Shown here: positions 1 to 9,770 of the stretch, one piece after another
Layout of the letters: every line of letters starts with the position of its first letter
Position numbering within the stretch: position 1 is the stretch's first letter
From: Pseudomonas sp. G2-4
Lineage (GTDB): Bacteria > Pseudomonadota > Gammaproteobacteria > Pseudomonadales > Pseudomonadaceae
DNA: 64,000 nt
NCBI RefSeq assembly: GCF_030064125.1
Contig: NZ_CP125957.1
Location: 5,140,501-5,204,500, forward strand
Direction: 5' to 3'
Position numbers and translations under genes: made by a program
The notes under the pieces: model-generated
What the model was told of the DNA's origin: nothing
Seen by the model: only the letters and a program-made list of their open reading frames with translations
Database searches by the model: none

Positions 1-757
1 CTTGCAGGATCCAATCCACCAGGCGCTGCGGCGAAGCGCCGGGCTCGCCGAGCAAGGGTTCGTCCGGCGGCAAAAAATGCACGGTCCCGCCAGCCAGCAG
101 CGGCAGATACGCGGCGGTCACTTGTTCCAGCAACAGACTCAAGGGCACCAAAGACAAATAACGACGATGGGCATTGGCGGGCATGCGTTGGCGCAACGAC
201 GCCAATACCGCGCCGACCGCCTGGGTACTCAGCCGCACCCCTTTCGGCCGGCTGGTGGTGCCCGAGGTGTGGATGACTTTGCAGATCCAGTCGCCCTCAC
301 TTTCCGGCGTATAGAGCAGCGGCTGCTCGAGCACCGGCTCGTTGATGCGTTGCAAACGGCTGTCGGGAAAATCCAACTTCCAGCGTTGTGCCAGGGTTCC
401 CTGCCCTGCGGCATCGACCAGAAACCCATCGCAACTCCCAGCCAGGTGCTCAGCCTGGGATTGGCTGAACGCCAGCGGCAACGGCAGCGCAGTGATTCCG
501 GCGAACAGGCAGGCCAGGTCGGCCACCAGCCAGTCACTGCTGTTGCGCGTCGCAATCCCCAATACCACTTGATCGCCTTGGGCCCGGCTTGCAAAACGCC
601 GCTGCAGTGTTGCCGCCAGATTGAGCGAGCGATGTTCCAGCTCGCCATAAGTCAACGCCACCGGTTCATTGCCTGCTGGCGACCAGTCAACCGCACAGAT
701 GGCCTGGCGATTGTCTTGTAACGCACGTTGCAACTGGCTGATAAATCCACTGCTCAT
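1..757 (-). CDS. AMP-dependent acyl ligase (acyl-CoA/acyl-ACP synthetase), C-terminal part outside window
   Basis: The first ~252 codons of an adenylate-forming enzyme that activates a carboxylic acid as acyl-AMP and transfers it to a thiol. The ATP-binding P-loop HTSGTTSRPKGV is visible near residue 165, followed by the usual helical region (SLVPLSLLLEQ). The reading frame stays open to base 1, so the C-terminal half of the domain lies outside. The ATG at 757 overlaps the stop of the upstream hemolysin-family gene by 4 bases, so the two are very probably translationally coupled and work in one pathway. The substrate cannot be read from this fragment; a fatty acid is likely from family resemblance. 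Confidence 0.85.
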   Translation of the reverse strand, partial: MSSGFISQLQRALQDNRQAICAVDWSPAGNEPVALTYGELEHRSLNLAATLQRRFASRAQGDQVVLGIATRNSSDWLVADLACLFAGITALPLPLAFSQSQAEHLAGSCDGFLVDAAGQGTLAQRWKLDFPDSRLQRINEPVLEQPLLYTPESEGDWICKVIHTSGTTSRPKGVRLSTQAVGAVLASLRQRMPANAHRRYLSLVPLSLLLEQVTAAYLPLLAGGTVHFLPPDEPLLGEPGASPQRLVDWILQ

Positions 758-1371
758 GGCTGCGCCCTCGCCAGAGAATCGCTGGGCAATTGAGTGAATG
801 AGGTATTGAGGGTCATGGCGGCGAAACGTGAACGTTGTGGGTCCACCCGGATAAAGCCCGTGACGGGCAACTTGGCGTAATAGCTCCCCCATTTCTTGCT
901 GCCGTCATCGGCCAGGCGCGTGGGGTCTGCGGTCAACAGCGGCTCGAAATCGATCTGGCAACTTTCCATCATTTGCCGAACCCGAGGTGTCACCGTGCAC
1001 AACAGGTAATGCCCACCCATGCACCAGGACAACAAGGGAATCATGTTGACCAGAATCATTCCGGCCGTCAGGTGATGGGAAATCAGGTTACCGATCTCGA
1101 CAATGTTCGAGCGATCAATGGTTTTCTCGAAGCGCCGGGACAATATCTCGTTTATCGGGTGTGTCAGGTATTGCTCGGAAAACAGTGTGCGATGGTCCGC
1201 AAACGTAATACCGGCGCACGCAAGAATACGATCTGCCGGATCCTGAGTAACCGCAAAGTATTGCGGGTTCGGTTCAACCGAAGCGGAATAAGAACTGCGA
1301 AATTTTTCCTTCACTACTTCTGTGGCTTGCACCCATAACGGCGTCTTAGTTTCAGCGACACGTATTTGCAT
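754..1371 (-). CDS. Thermostable hemolysin-family protein (T_hemolysin, GNAT-like)
   Basis: A 205-residue protein resembling the T_hemolysin family (Pfam PF12261), named after Vibrio delta-VPH. Family hallmarks seen are the LACAG strand near residue 50, the SEQYL..P..E motif near 65-75, and the VEIGNLISH helix near 92. The fold of this family is thought to resemble GNAT acyltransferases and autoinducer synthases, so a true pore-forming role is doubtful; an acyl-transfer job fits the coupled acyl ligase downstream. A strong ribosome binding site (AGGAGG) sits 5 bases before the ATG. The gene is divergent from the LysR-type regulator across a 147-base AT-rich gap, the usual layout of a LysR target. 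Confidence 0.75.
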   Translation of the reverse strand: MQIRVAETKTPLWVQATEVVKEKFRSSYSASVEPNPQYFAVTQDPADRILACAGITFADHRTLFSEQYLTHPINEILSRRFEKTIDRSNIVEIGNLISHHLTAGMILVNMIPLLSWCMGGHYLLCTVTPRVRQMMESCQIDFEPLLTADPTRLADDGSKKWGSYYAKLPVTGFIRVDPQRSRFAAMTLNTSFTQLPSDSLARAQP

Positions 1372-1518
1372 TTTGTCCTCCTCCGTCCTTGTGCAGGATT
1401 CCTGTAAAAAGCGAGGCGAGCATATTGGGGAAAACTCCTACAGACCATTTAAAAAGTAAATTGCATCCGCTAATATGTAAATAAACGTCTTTGTCATAAA
1501 AACATAGGACGCTAGTCC

Positions 1519-2478
1519 ATGGATTACGCCAAGAAGGATCTTATGCTCAATAGTAATTTGCTTAGAAAGCTGGACATGCAGGACTTGATGGTGTTTGTCG
1601 CGGTGTACGAGCAGAGCAGCGTCACCGAGGTATCCGAGGCCCTTTGCGTCAGCCAGTCGACCGTGAGCTATTGCTTGAAGAAGCTGCGCACGAGCTTCGA
1701 AGATGAACTTTTTGTTAATACCCGTAGTGGCATGCTGCCTACCGGCAAGGCCACCGCCATGTACAGCCACATACTGAAGATTCTCAAAACAATCAATATA
1801 TGCCATTCCGGAATTCAGACTTTTGACCCAACCCAGAAAGAAATAACATTCAATATTTGCGCACCTGAGTACTTTGAGCTTCTTATACTGCCAACATTAG
1901 TCAAATCTTTTATCGGCAGTCGCTTTCCCGTCATCATTAACATAACGAAATTTCACCGAGATATTCCAGCCGAAGAACTGATGGATGGCCGCTTCGACCT
2001 GGTCATTTGTTTCGGCCCCAACTTCCATCGTGGAACCAAAGGTTTGCGCTCGCAAGTATTGCTGGAAGATGAGTTGATTTGCGTGGTCGACAAGAAATTC
2101 ACAGGGCCCGAGGAGGCATTCAATCTGGAGACGTTTGCCGCGTGCCAGCATGTCTTTCCAACGCCCTGGACATCGGACACCAACATGATAGATGGATGGC
2201 TCGGTCGGCAAGGCTACAACCGACAGATTGTCGCCCGGGCCAACAGCTACGTGGCGGCACTCAATATGGTCACCGGGACCGACTTCATCCTGACCCTGCC
2301 TCGACGTATTCAGGCGCTGACCTGCGACGAAGACAAGTACGGCCTGCGCCAGCCACCGCCGGGCCTGCCGAACTTCACGCTGGATATGATGTGGAGCGAG
2401 AAACCGAGCCAGGACAGCGCCAACACCTGGTTTCGCGAGCAGATCGTAAAAGTATGTGCCGAGGACGGCCTGCTTTAA
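1519..2478 (+). CDS. LysR-type transcriptional regulator
   Basis: A 319-residue LysR regulator. The N-terminal winged helix-turn-helix is seen at residues ~18-75 (DLMVFVAVYEQSSVTEVSEA, then VSQSTVSYCLKKLR), and the C-terminal effector-binding domain follows. It is divergent from the hemolysin-family/acyl ligase pair and probably controls it from the shared 147-base gap. An alternative ATG at 1543, eight codons in, has a good Shine-Dalgarno (AAGGA) and gives the same domain set, so either start is possible. The middle of the gene is visibly more AT-rich than the housekeeping genes beyond the tRNA, which fits horizontal acquisition. The effector is unknown. Confidence 0.85.
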   Translation: MDYAKKDLMLNSNLLRKLDMQDLMVFVAVYEQSSVTEVSEALCVSQSTVSYCLKKLRTSFEDELFVNTRSGMLPTGKATAMYSHILKILKTINICHSGIQTFDPTQKEITFNICAPEYFELLILPTLVKSFIGSRFPVIINITKFHRDIPAEELMDGRFDLVICFGPNFHRGTKGLRSQVLLEDELICVVDKKFTGPEEAFNLETFAACQHVFPTPWTSDTNMIDGWLGRQGYNRQIVARANSYVAALNMVTGTDFILTLPRRIQALTCDEDKYGLRQPPPGLPNFTLDMMWSEKPSQDSANTWFREQIVKVCAEDGLL

Positions 2479-2488
2479 TCAGCCCGGG

Positions 2489-2512
2489 AACCACTCGACT
2501 CATCGAGTGGTT
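2489..2512 (+). terminator. Hairpin terminator after LysR gene
   Basis: A perfect 10-bp stem (AACCACTCGA / TCGAGTGGTT) with a 4-base loop, 10 bases after the LysR stop. Only a weak T-rich tail follows, so it may terminate inefficiently. Confidence 0.6.
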
Positions 2513-2603
2513 CTGGCTTCGACCGTCGACTTTATTCCAGGCAAAAAAAAATCCGGAAATCCTCACTTTCGTGGGCCTTCCAGACTTTTAAAACTGCTAA
2601 AAA

Positions 2604-2679
2604 TGGTGGGTCGTGTGGGATTCGAACCTACGACCAATTGGTTAAAAGCCAACTGCTCTACCAACTGAGCTAACGACCC
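2604..2679 (-). tRNA. tRNA-Lys (TTT anticodon), CCA encoded
   Basis: A 76-base cloverleaf on the minus strand. Acceptor arms GGGTCGT and ACGACCC pair, the D arm contains AGCTCAGTTGGTAGAGC, the anticodon loop CTTTTAA gives TTT (lysine), the T loop is TTCGAAT, and CCA is encoded. The 3' end faces the low-numbered, accessory-looking side of the window. In P. aeruginosa the tRNA-Lys beside queC is a known island attachment site (PAPI-2), which makes the adjacent segment suspect. Confidence 0.95.
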
Positions 2680-2742
2680 GCTGTGTGGTGGCGCGTATAA
2701 TACTGATTTCTAAGGACTATTCAACACTTAATTTGAAATAAA

Positions 2743-3435
2743 TCAAAAATAAAGGGTTGGATCGCTCACGCCCGCGGTTGCGAAGCCTTCTGCACGCAAG
2801 CGGCAGCTGTCGCATTTGCCGCAGGCACGGCCCTGATCATCGGCCTGGTAGCAGGAAACGGTCAGCCCATAGTTCACGCCAAGCTTCACACCCGCCCTGA
2901 CGATGTCGGCCTTGCTGAGATTCTGCAGCGGCGCCTGGATGCGGAAACCCTGCCCTTCTACACCGGCCTTGGTCGCCAGATTGGCCATGCGCTCAAAGGC
3001 TTCGACAAACTCCGGACGGCAATCCGGATAGCCGGAGTAATCCACGGCGTTGACGCCAATGAAAATGTCACGAGCACCCAGCACTTCGGCCCAACCCAGC
3101 GCCAGGGACAGGAACACGGTGTTACGTGCCGGCACATACGTCACCGGAATGCCTTCACTCGGCGCCTCGGGTACGTCGATGGAGCTATCGGTCAAAGCCG
3201 AACCGCCAATGCCGTTGAGGTTAAGGCCGATCACCTTGTGTTCTACCACGCCCAAATCCCGGGCAACCCGTTCAGCGGCGTGCAGTTCGACGCGATGGCG
3301 CTGGCCGTAGTCGAAACTCATGGTGTAGCAACGGTAGCCTTCGGCGCGGGCCATGGCCACGACCGTCGCCGAGTCCAGCCCCCCGGACAACAGGATGACC
3401 GCACGTTTTTCAGCAATGTTCGAGTGTTCCGTCAT
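2743..3435 (-). CDS. queC: 7-cyano-7-deazaguanine synthase QueC
   Basis: A 230-residue enzyme converting 7-carboxy-7-deazaguanine to preQ0 with ATP and ammonia, in the queuosine tRNA modification pathway in the cytoplasm. The PP-loop SGGLDS is at residues ~17-22, and the C-terminal zinc site is seen as Cys then CGKCDSC near residues 197-214. Length is normal for the family. It lies one base after queE, so the two form a short operon, and both feed modification of the queuosine tRNAs. Confidence 0.96.
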   Translation of the reverse strand: MTEHSNIAEKRAVILLSGGLDSATVVAMARAEGYRCYTMSFDYGQRHRVELHAAERVARDLGVVEHKVIGLNLNGIGGSALTDSSIDVPEAPSEGIPVTYVPARNTVFLSLALGWAEVLGARDIFIGVNAVDYSGYPDCRPEFVEAFERMANLATKAGVEGQGFRIQAPLQNLSKADIVRAGVKLGVNYGLTVSCYQADDQGRACGKCDSCRLRAEGFATAGVSDPTLYF

Positions 3436-3436
3436 A

Positions 3437-4084
3437 TCAGCGCCCCGGCTCGTCGTTCCAAAGATATTTATGCAGCTGCAATTGCAGGCGCACCGGCAGA
3501 TTATCCGCCACCACCCAGTCCGCCAGATCCCGAGCGTTCAGGTCGTGATGGCTCGGCGACAACAATACCTCGCCGGCCCGTTGGTCGAGCCCGTATTGAA
3601 TCAGCTTGGACACGGCCCAGTCGTAGTCTTCCCGCGAACAGATCACGAACTTGACCTGGTCGTTGGGCGTCAGCAGCTCAATATTCTCATAACGGTTGCG
3701 GTGCGCTTCCTTGGAACCTGGGGTTTTCAGGTCCACTACACGACTGACGCGCGGGTCGACGGCCGAGATGTCCAAGGCGCCGCTGGTTTCCAGGGAAACC
3801 TCATAGCCGGCATCGCACAACTGCTTGAGCAAAGGAATGGCGTTGGGTTGCGCCAGTGGCTCGCCGCCCGTGACGCAGACGTAGCGCGGGCGATAGCCGG
3901 CCACTTGCTCAAGGATATCGTCGAGGGTTCGCAAGGTGCCGCCGCTGAACGCGTAGGCACTGTCGCAGTATTGGCAACGCAACGGGCAACCGGTGAGGCG
4001 CACAAAAACCGTGGGCAGCCCAGCCGTTCGCGTTTCACCCTGCAACGAGTAAAAAACTTCGGTGATTCTCAATGTGTCTTGCAT
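3437..4084 (-). CDS. queE: 7-carboxy-7-deazaguanine synthase QueE (radical SAM)
   Basis: A 215-residue radical SAM enzyme that contracts 6-carboxytetrahydropterin to 7-carboxy-7-deazaguanine in queuosine synthesis. The cluster motif CPLRCQYC (CxxxCxxC) is near residue 33, and the VCVTGGEPL motif near 70 binds S-adenosylmethionine. I start at the ATG at 4084 ([11 protein letters not shown]), which matches the usual N-terminus; an in-frame GTG lies three codons upstream. It immediately precedes queC. Confidence 0.95.
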   Translation of the reverse strand: MQDTLRITEVFYSLQGETRTAGLPTVFVRLTGCPLRCQYCDSAYAFSGGTLRTLDDILEQVAGYRPRYVCVTGGEPLAQPNAIPLLKQLCDAGYEVSLETSGALDISAVDPRVSRVVDLKTPGSKEAHRNRYENIELLTPNDQVKFVICSREDYDWAVSKLIQYGLDQRAGEVLLSPSHHDLNARDLADWVVADNLPVRLQLQLHKYLWNDEPGR

Positions 4085-4200
4085 AGTCGCCACGGGCGTA
4101 ACAGCTAAACAGGCTGTCCGCCTCCGTCAGGCACTTCAAGGAACCCCGCCAACGCGCAGATCCCAAAAAGCGTGTTTCATAAAAAGGGCGTGAATTCTAA

Positions 4201-4228
4201 CGAAAAAACCCGCGACAAGCGCGGGTTT
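4201..4228 (-). terminator. Rho-independent terminator of the tol-pal operon
   Basis: A 9-bp GC-rich stem (AAACCCGCG / CGCGGGTTT) with a 5-base loop. On the minus strand it is followed by a run of Ts. It lies 23 bases past the cpoB stop and separates the tol-pal genes from queE-queC. Confidence 0.85.
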
Positions 4229-4250
4229 CTTCAAAGCAGGTCAAACCAGC

Positions 4251-5081
4251 TTACATGCGTTGCAGATCACGCTGGGCCAACTGAGCGGCGGATGTACCCG
4301 GGTATTGGGCCACCACCTGCTGCAGAATGCCTTTTACCTTGTCAGTGTGACCGAGGCGGCGCTCTACGTCAGCGAGCTTGTACAGTGAATCCGGCACCTT
4401 GGCGTGCTTGGGATACAGCTGCGAAACCTTGGCGAACGCCTGGCCGGCGCCTTGCAGGTCGCCCTTGGCCAGGTTCACTTCGCCCAACCAGTACTGGGCG
4501 TTGCCCGAATACTGGCTGTTTGGGTATTTGCGCAGGAAAGCGGCAAAGGCTTGGCTGGCTTTGTCGAAATCCTTGGCCTTGATCAGGTCGAAGGCAGCAT
4601 CGTAATAGAGCTTTTCCTTCGCCGGATCAGCCGGTTCGCCACCGGCGGCCGGTGCTGGAGCAGTTGCCCCAGCGCCTGCGGCTGCACCGGGGGCGTTCAA
4701 ATCGCCACCGGCAGGAGAATTCTCAGGAGTCGCGGCAGGTGCAACACCGGTTCCTATGCGCCGATCAAGATCCTGGTATCGCTCCAGGTTTTCCTGCTTC
4801 ATGCGCGAAACATCATTTTGCAGTTCTTCGATCACACCCTGTTGGCGCGAGATCTGATCCTGCATTTGCTGCAGTTGGTTGAACAGCTGGCCCTGTGCCG
4901 AGACAGGGGCCGAAACCCCTCCCCCGGCATAGGCGCCGTTCGTACCGTAACCTGCAGGCGGATAACTGCTCCCGCTATTGTCATAGCCGGTTTGGTTATC
5001 GACCACAGGAACCGCAGCCCACGCCGCAAGCGGCGCGAGGCTGAGAGCCAGAACAGTTACAGCACGACGGCACGTTCGCAT
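4251..5081 (-). CDS. cpoB: Cell division coordinator CpoB (YbgF)
   Basis: A 276-residue periplasmic protein of the Tol-Pal cluster, known to coordinate outer-membrane constriction with peptidoglycan synthesis during division. It has a Sec signal peptide ending near AAWA (residue 22), then a coiled-coil trimerisation segment (residues ~65-105, QLQQMQDQISRQQG). An Ala/Pro-rich linker leads to C-terminal TPR repeats from ~155, including YPNSQYSGNAQYWLGE. It lies 6 bases after pal and is last in the operon before the terminator. Confidence 0.93.
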   Translation of the reverse strand: MRTCRRAVTVLALSLAPLAAWAAVPVVDNQTGYDNSGSSYPPAGYGTNGAYAGGGVSAPVSAQGQLFNQLQQMQDQISRQQGVIEELQNDVSRMKQENLERYQDLDRRIGTGVAPAATPENSPAGGDLNAPGAAAGAGATAPAPAAGGEPADPAKEKLYYDAAFDLIKAKDFDKASQAFAAFLRKYPNSQYSGNAQYWLGEVNLAKGDLQGAGQAFAKVSQLYPKHAKVPDSLYKLADVERRLGHTDKVKGILQQVVAQYPGTSAAQLAQRDLQRM

Positions 5082-5087
5082 GACGAA

Positions 5088-5585
5088 TTACTTACGCAGT
5101 TCGACGCGACGGTTTTGAGCCCAGGACTGCTCGTCGTTGCCGGTAGCAACTGGACGCTCTTCGCCGTAGGAAACCAGTTCCAGCTGAGCTGGGGAAACGC
5201 CTTGCAGTACCAGGTAGCGTTGAACGGCTTTCGCACGACGCTCGCCCAGTGCCATGTTGTACTCACGAGTACCACGTTCGTCGGTGTTGCCTTCCAGAAC
5301 AACGCGAGCGCCGTTTGCTTTCAGGTCTTTGGCGTGAACGTCCAGAGCGCGCATGGCTTCTGGCTTCAGGTCCGAGCTGTCGTATTCGAAGTAGAAGGTG
5401 GTGATTGCGCGCAGAGCAGCTTCTTCGCTCAGGGAGCCATCAACAGCACCAGTGTTAGCGCCGTAACCAGCGTTTGGATCAACAGCGCCTTCACCGGCGT
5501 TGTCGCCGCCTTTGGACGAGCAACCTACAGCTACAGCCATGGCCAGAGCCAGCGCAGCAAATTTACCAAACTTCAGCATTTCCAT
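5088..5585 (-). CDS. pal: Peptidoglycan-associated lipoprotein Pal (OprL)
   Basis: A 165-residue outer-membrane lipoprotein that anchors the envelope to peptidoglycan and binds TolB. The lipobox AVGC places the lipidated cysteine near residue 22. A low-complexity linker is followed by the OmpA-like domain, with the diaminopimelate-binding signature [12 protein letters not shown] near 98-109 and the closing NRRVELR motif. It follows tolB by ~50 bases and is highly codon-biased, as expected for an abundant protein. Confidence 0.97.
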   Translation of the reverse strand: MEMLKFGKFAALALAMAVAVGCSSKGGDNAGEGAVDPNAGYGANTGAVDGSLSEEAALRAITTFYFEYDSSDLKPEAMRALDVHAKDLKANGARVVLEGNTDERGTREYNMALGERRAKAVQRYLVLQGVSPAQLELVSYGEERPVATGNDEQSWAQNRRVELRK

Positions 5586-5637
5586 CGTGAAACTCCTAAT
5601 GAACCCCAGTGTGTTAAGTAAAACGTATTGCGCCGCG

Positions 5638-6939
5638 TCAGTTCAGGTAAGGGGACCAGGACGGTTCTCTGACTTCGCCTTGTGCGGTAGGAAGCGGGAG
5701 CCTCACGCGTCCATTAATGGACACGAGCATCAAGACTCCCCGGCCCTGCTGGCGGGTGGCGTAGATTACCATGGTGCCGTTGGGCGCAACAGTAGGTGAC
5801 TCGTCCAGAGTGCTATCAGTGAGGATTTTTACACTTCCGCGCTGCAAATCCTGGGCCGCCACCTTGAAATTAGTGAAACCGTCCTGGCGATGGATCATCA
5901 CCAGGGTCTTTTCGTCCGCCGACAGCTTCGGGTTGGCGTTGTAGTTACCGACGAACGTCACGCGCTCTGCACCGCCACCGCCAGCACTGGTCTTGTAGAT
6001 CTGCGGCTTGCCGCCACGGTCGGAGGTGAAGTAGATGGTCGAGCCATCCTTGCCCCAGAACGGTTCGGTGTTGATGCCCGGACCGTTGGTCACGCGGGAG
6101 ATCGAACGCGAAGCCAGGTTCATCACGTAGATGTCCGGGTTACCGTCCTTGGACAGCACGAACGCCAGGCGAGTACCGTCCGGCGACCAGGCTGGCGCGC
6201 CGTTGAGGCCTTCGAAGTTGGTGATCTGCTCGCGGCGACCGGTGTCGATGTGCTGCATGAAGATGCGCGGACGCTTCTGCTCGAAAGAGACATAGGCGAT
6301 GCGCTTGCCATCAGGAGCGAAACGCGGCGACAGGATCGGCTCGCGCGATTGCAGCAGGGTCACTGCACGGGCGCCGTCATAGTCCGAGCGCTGCAGGGTG
6401 TAGCGGGTGTTGTTCTCGGAGAAGCGCTCTGCCGTCACGTAGAGCATGCGAGTGGAGAACGCGCCCTTGATGCCGGTGAGTTTCTCGAACGACTGGTCGG
6501 CGATGTAGTGCGACATGTCACGCAGTTGATCGACGCTGCCCGACACGCTGCCGGTCAGCACTTGCTGCTCGGTGGCGACGTTGAACAGGGCGTATTGGAC
6601 CTGCAGGCGACCGCCGGCCGGAACGATGCTGCCGACCATGATGTACTGGGCGCCCAAGGCCTTCCAGTCACGGTAGATGACTTCGCTGGCCTGGGTCGGC
6701 AGGCTGATCATGTTCTGTTTCGGAATCGGCGCGTAGTAACCCGAGTTGCGCAGGTCATTGCCGATGATCTCTGCCATGTCGTCCGGCAGGACGCTACCGC
6801 CCTGCCAGCCGAACGGTACGACGGCGATCGGGGTAGCCCGGTCGCTGCCGCTGGTGACCAGAATGTTCTTTTCCTCTGCTACCGCTATCCCTGCCAGGCA
6901 GCAGATAACGACAAGCATTCCTCGAAGAAGGTTTCTCAC
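5638..6939 (-). CDS. tolB: Tol-Pal system beta-propeller protein TolB
   Basis: A 433-residue periplasmic protein that shuttles between Pal and TolA. It has a signal peptide at residues 1-21 (ending AVAEE), an N-terminal alpha/beta domain, then a six-bladed propeller with repeated [12 protein letters not shown] and [12 protein letters not shown] type blades. The start codon is GTG and overlaps the TolA stop as GTGA, so translation is coupled to tolA. Confidence 0.97.
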   Translation of the reverse strand: MRNLLRGMLVVICCLAGIAVAEEKNILVTSGSDRATPIAVVPFGWQGGSVLPDDMAEIIGNDLRNSGYYAPIPKQNMISLPTQASEVIYRDWKALGAQYIMVGSIVPAGGRLQVQYALFNVATEQQVLTGSVSGSVDQLRDMSHYIADQSFEKLTGIKGAFSTRMLYVTAERFSENNTRYTLQRSDYDGARAVTLLQSREPILSPRFAPDGKRIAYVSFEQKRPRIFMQHIDTGRREQITNFEGLNGAPAWSPDGTRLAFVLSKDGNPDIYVMNLASRSISRVTNGPGINTEPFWGKDGSTIYFTSDRGGKPQIYKTSAGGGGAERVTFVGNYNANPKLSADEKTLVMIHRQDGFTNFKVAAQDLQRGSVKILTDSTLDESPTVAPNGTMVIYATRQQGRGVLMLVSINGRVRLPLPTAQGEVREPSWSPYLN

Positions 6940-8015
6940 AAGGCTAGATCCTCAGGTGTGAATGTCATCTTGAATGAACGATAGGGAGCAAAGTCGCTCG
7001 GTTTCATTCCTTGCATTTCCGTCAATCGTCCAATGTTCTTGACCGCTGCGACCGCCGAGGCGTCGAACGGACCGTCACCGCTGGACTTGGCGACGCTGAC
7101 CGAGGTAACCGTACCGTCGGGCAACATGCCGATTTGCAATACTACCGTCATGCCTTTACGTGCCGAAGGTGGACGAGCCCAGCCTTCTGCTGCACGAATC
7201 CGGATCAGGTCGTCATAATCGCCTGCCACTTGATCGCCGACCTCATCCGCCTTGGTCGCCTCACGCTCAGTCGTGTCCGAAAGCAGGTCTGCCAAGGCCT
7301 GGGCCTTCTTGTCTTCGGCAGATTTACGCGCTGCATCCTGGGCCTTTTTCTTGGCGGCGTCAGCGGCGGCTTTCTTCTTCGCGTCCTCGGCGACTTTCTT
7401 TTTCGCCTCGTCAGCTTCAGCTTTTTTCTTGGCGTCTTCGGCCGCTTTCTTCTTGGCGTCCTCGACGATCTTTTTCTTCGCTGCTTCAGCGGCCGCTTTC
7501 TTGGCCTCTTCTTCAGCGGCTTTCTTGGCTTCTTCTTCGGACTTCTTCTTGGCTATATCAGCCAATTGTTTCTCTTCGGCCTTTTTCGCCTCGGCGGTTT
7601 TCTTCGCTTCGTCGGCTTTCTTGGCTTCGTCAGCCTTTTTCGCCTCGTCCGCTTTCTTCGCCTCGTCGGCCTTCTTGGCTTCCTCGGCCTTTTGAGCCGC
7701 GTCCTCTTTCTTTTGTTCCGCAGCCTTTATCGCTTCCTGCTCGACCTTCTTCTGTTCCAACTGCTCGACTTCAGTCTGGCGCGCGGCGGTTTTCTTCGCC
7801 TCACCCGCAATCTTCTGATTGGTCTGGGTGGTGGCCGGACTTTTCGATTTAAGCTGGTAAAGGGTCGCCTGCACGATCGGCTTGGCCGGCGGCAGCTCCG
7901 GGGTCATGGCGAAACTGACGAACAGCATGCCGAACACCAGCACATGCAGGCCGATTGCCAGGACACTAGGCCAGAAGAAGCTTTCCGAGGCGGACGGCTC
8001 TCGCTGTTGCTGCAT
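6936..8015 (-). CDS. tolA: TolA inner-membrane energy transducer
   Basis: A 359-residue protein linking the TolQR motor to TolB/Pal. A single transmembrane helix (residues ~15-37) is followed by a very long Lys/Ala/Glu/Asp helix (residues ~70-245) and the C-terminal TolA-III domain, with the [13 protein letters not shown] region near 277. The helical stretch contains near-perfect hexapeptide repeats (see the 18-bp DNA repeat entry). It overlaps the tolR stop by one base and the tolB start by four, so the whole set is tightly coupled. Confidence 0.96.
   Translation of the reverse strand: MQQQREPSASESFFWPSVLAIGLHVLVFGMLFVSFAMTPELPPAKPIVQATLYQLKSKSPATTQTNQKIAGEAKKTAARQTEVEQLEQKKVEQEAIKAAEQKKEDAAQKAEEAKKADEAKKADEAKKADEAKKADEAKKTAEAKKAEEKQLADIAKKKSEEEAKKAAEEEAKKAAAEAAKKKIVEDAKKKAAEDAKKKAEADEAKKKVAEDAKKKAAADAAKKKAQDAARKSAEDKKAQALADLLSDTTEREATKADEVGDQVAGDYDDLIRIRAAEGWARPPSARKGMTVVLQIGMLPDGTVTSVSVAKSSGDGPFDASAVAAVKNIGRLTEMQGMKPSDFAPYRSFKMTFTPEDLAL
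7611..7682 (-). repeat. 18-bp tandem repeat inside tolA
   Basis: Four tandem 18-bp units encoding the hexapeptide EAKKAD in the TolA stalk. Units differ at third positions (TCG/TCA/TCC on the plus strand), so the protein repeat is better conserved than the DNA. Length changes here would alter stalk length by multiples of six residues. Confidence 0.75.
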
Positions 8016-8476
8016 CAGGGCGCCTCGGTGATCAAGCCAACGTTACCGACCCCGGCTTTCTGCAGACCGCCCATGGCGCCCATCACGGCACCGTAGTCGA
8101 CGGTCTTGTCGCCGCGAATGAAGACCTGGGTGCGCTTGCCGTTACCGTTGCCGGCATTGATGATCTTGGTCACCGCGTCGGTCATCTGCGGCAAGGTCAT
8201 GGCCCGGTCCTGCTGCTTCTCGGTGTCGACTTCGCTGCCAAGGTTCCAGTAATAGGTCTTGTCAGCCTTGATCGAAATGGTCAGGACCTGGGTGTTATTG
8301 TCCTGCGGCAAGGCTTCGCTGGAAACCTTGGGCAGATCGACCTTCACGCCCTGATTGAGCATGGGCGCGGTCACCATGAAGATGACCAGCAGCACCAACA
8401 TCACGTCGATGTAGGGCACCACGTTCATCTCGGCGACCGGCTTGCGCTTTTTTCGGGCTCGAGCGATTAAAGCCAT
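8015..8476 (-). CDS. tolR: TolR proton-channel subunit
   Basis: A 153-residue ExbD/TolR protein of the TolQRA motor. The single transmembrane helix (~18-38, NVVPYIDVMLVLLVIFMVT) carries the catalytic Asp that conducts protons; the rest is periplasmic. It follows tolQ by 14 bases and its stop overlaps the tolA start (TGATG). Confidence 0.97.
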   Translation of the reverse strand: MALIARARKKRKPVAEMNVVPYIDVMLVLLVIFMVTAPMLNQGVKVDLPKVSSEALPQDNNTQVLTISIKADKTYYWNLGSEVDTEKQQDRAMTLPQMTDAVTKIINAGNGNGKRTQVFIRGDKTVDYGAVMGAMGGLQKAGVGNVGLITEAP

Positions 8477-8490
8477 TGGGAAATACCTGC

Positions 8491-9186
8491 TTATTCTTCG
8501 CTGGTGTGCACTTTGCGGTGCAGGATCGCCTGGAATTCATCGGCGAAGGTGTAGTAACGGCCAGTCAGCGTTTCGCTGCGGGCGGCGAAGCGGTTGTAGG
8601 CAATAACAGCCGGGATGGCCGCGAACAGACCGATAGCGGTGGCGATCAGTGCCTCGGCGATACCCGGGGCCACGGTGGCCAGGGTCGCTTGCTGGGCGGA
8701 AGCCAGGCCACGGAAGGAGTTCATGATCCCCCACACGGTGCCGAACAGACCGATGTACGGGCTGACCGAACCGACAGTAGCCAGGAACGACAGGCCTTGT
8801 TCGAGTTTTTCTTCCTCGCGGGAAATGGCGACGCGCATGGCACGGGCCACGCCTTCCATCACCGCTTCCGGGTCAACACCGGGCTGCTGGCGCAGACGGG
8901 AGAACTCCTTGAAGCCGGCACGGAAGATCTGCTCCACGCCCGAATCCGGGTCCGGGTTGCTGCCGGCCTGGCGGTAGAGTTTGGACAGGTCGATGCCGGA
9001 CCAGAAGCGCTCTTCGAAGCTCTCCAGGGCACGGCGACCGGCACGCAGCATGTTGCTGCGCTGAAAGATCATGATCCATGAGGTCACCGATGCGGCTACC
9101 AGGATCAGCATTACCAGTTGCACCACGACGCTGGCATTGCTGACCAGGCTCCACATGGAGGAATGGTCGACGACGTTAGCTTCCAC
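8491..9186 (-). CDS. tolQ: TolQ motor subunit
   Basis: A 231-residue ExbB/TolQ-family protein with three transmembrane helices: residues ~17-38, then two in the C-terminal half including [16 protein letters not shown] and the [18 protein letters not shown] helix. It forms the proton-driven motor with TolR. Its start overlaps the end of ybgC by 11 bases. Confidence 0.97.
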   Translation of the reverse strand: MEANVVDHSSMWSLVSNASVVVQLVMLILVAASVTSWIMIFQRSNMLRAGRRALESFEERFWSGIDLSKLYRQAGSNPDPDSGVEQIFRAGFKEFSRLRQQPGVDPEAVMEGVARAMRVAISREEEKLEQGLSFLATVGSVSPYIGLFGTVWGIMNSFRGLASAQQATLATVAPGIAEALIATAIGLFAAIPAVIAYNRFAARSETLTGRYYTFADEFQAILHRKVHTSEE

Positions 9187-9643
9187 GCTTTATCTCCTGC
9201 TCTGAGTGTGTACCCGCGCCGCTCACGCCGGCAAAGGCCGCACGTAGAGTTTCGGGAATGGCCCGGGGTTTCAAACTATGGGTGCGCACACAGGCCACCA
9301 AAAACTGCCCTTCGCAGAGCAGCACATTATCCGTAGCCCGCCTGACCTGCTGCTTGAAACGCAGGCTGACACGGTTCAATTCGATGACATCGGCACTTAC
9401 CAGAAGCTCGTCGTCCAGTCGCGCCGGCGCGTGATAGCGCGCTTCGCTGGAATGCACGACGAATAACAGGTCCTCCCCTGCCAGCGCGGATTGGGCAAAA
9501 CCCAGTTCCCGCAGCCGTTCGGTTCGAGCCCGTTCCATAAACTTGAGGTAATTGACGTAGTAAACGATGCCGCCGGCATCGGTGTCCTCGTAATAAACGC
9601 GACAGCGATGTGCGAACGACTCCAGCCCGTTTTGCGCGCGCAT
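9176..9643 (-). CDS. ybgC: Acyl-CoA thioesterase YbgC (hotdog fold)
   Basis: A 155-residue hotdog thioesterase, normally first gene of the tol-pal operon. The signature [20 protein letters not shown] (residues ~16-35) carries the catalytic Asp. Family members hydrolyse short acyl-CoA or interact with acyl carrier protein in phospholipid synthesis. It overlaps tolQ by 11 bases. The operon promoter should lie in the ~130 bases between here and ruvB. Confidence 0.93.
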   Translation of the reverse strand: MRAQNGLESFAHRCRVYYEDTDAGGIVYYVNYLKFMERARTERLRELGFAQSALAGEDLLFVVHSSEARYHAPARLDDELLVSADVIELNRVSLRFKQQVRRATDNVLLCEGQFLVACVRTHSLKPRAIPETLRAAFAGVSGAGTHSEQEIKRGS

Positions 9644-9770
9644 ACTCTAGTGCTTACTCCTCAGGTTGCCAATCGGCCAGGCAACTGTTTTTTCATTCTC
9701 GAATGCATTGACGCTCCGGGTGTCGTCTGGGACAGCACGAACCCGGAAAAAGTCGCTGCACGGAGCTCGT

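Noticed and set aside
9717..9747. Imperfect inverted repeat between ybgC and ruvB as a terminator
   Set aside because: Stem has mismatches and a long loop with no adequate T run in the right direction.
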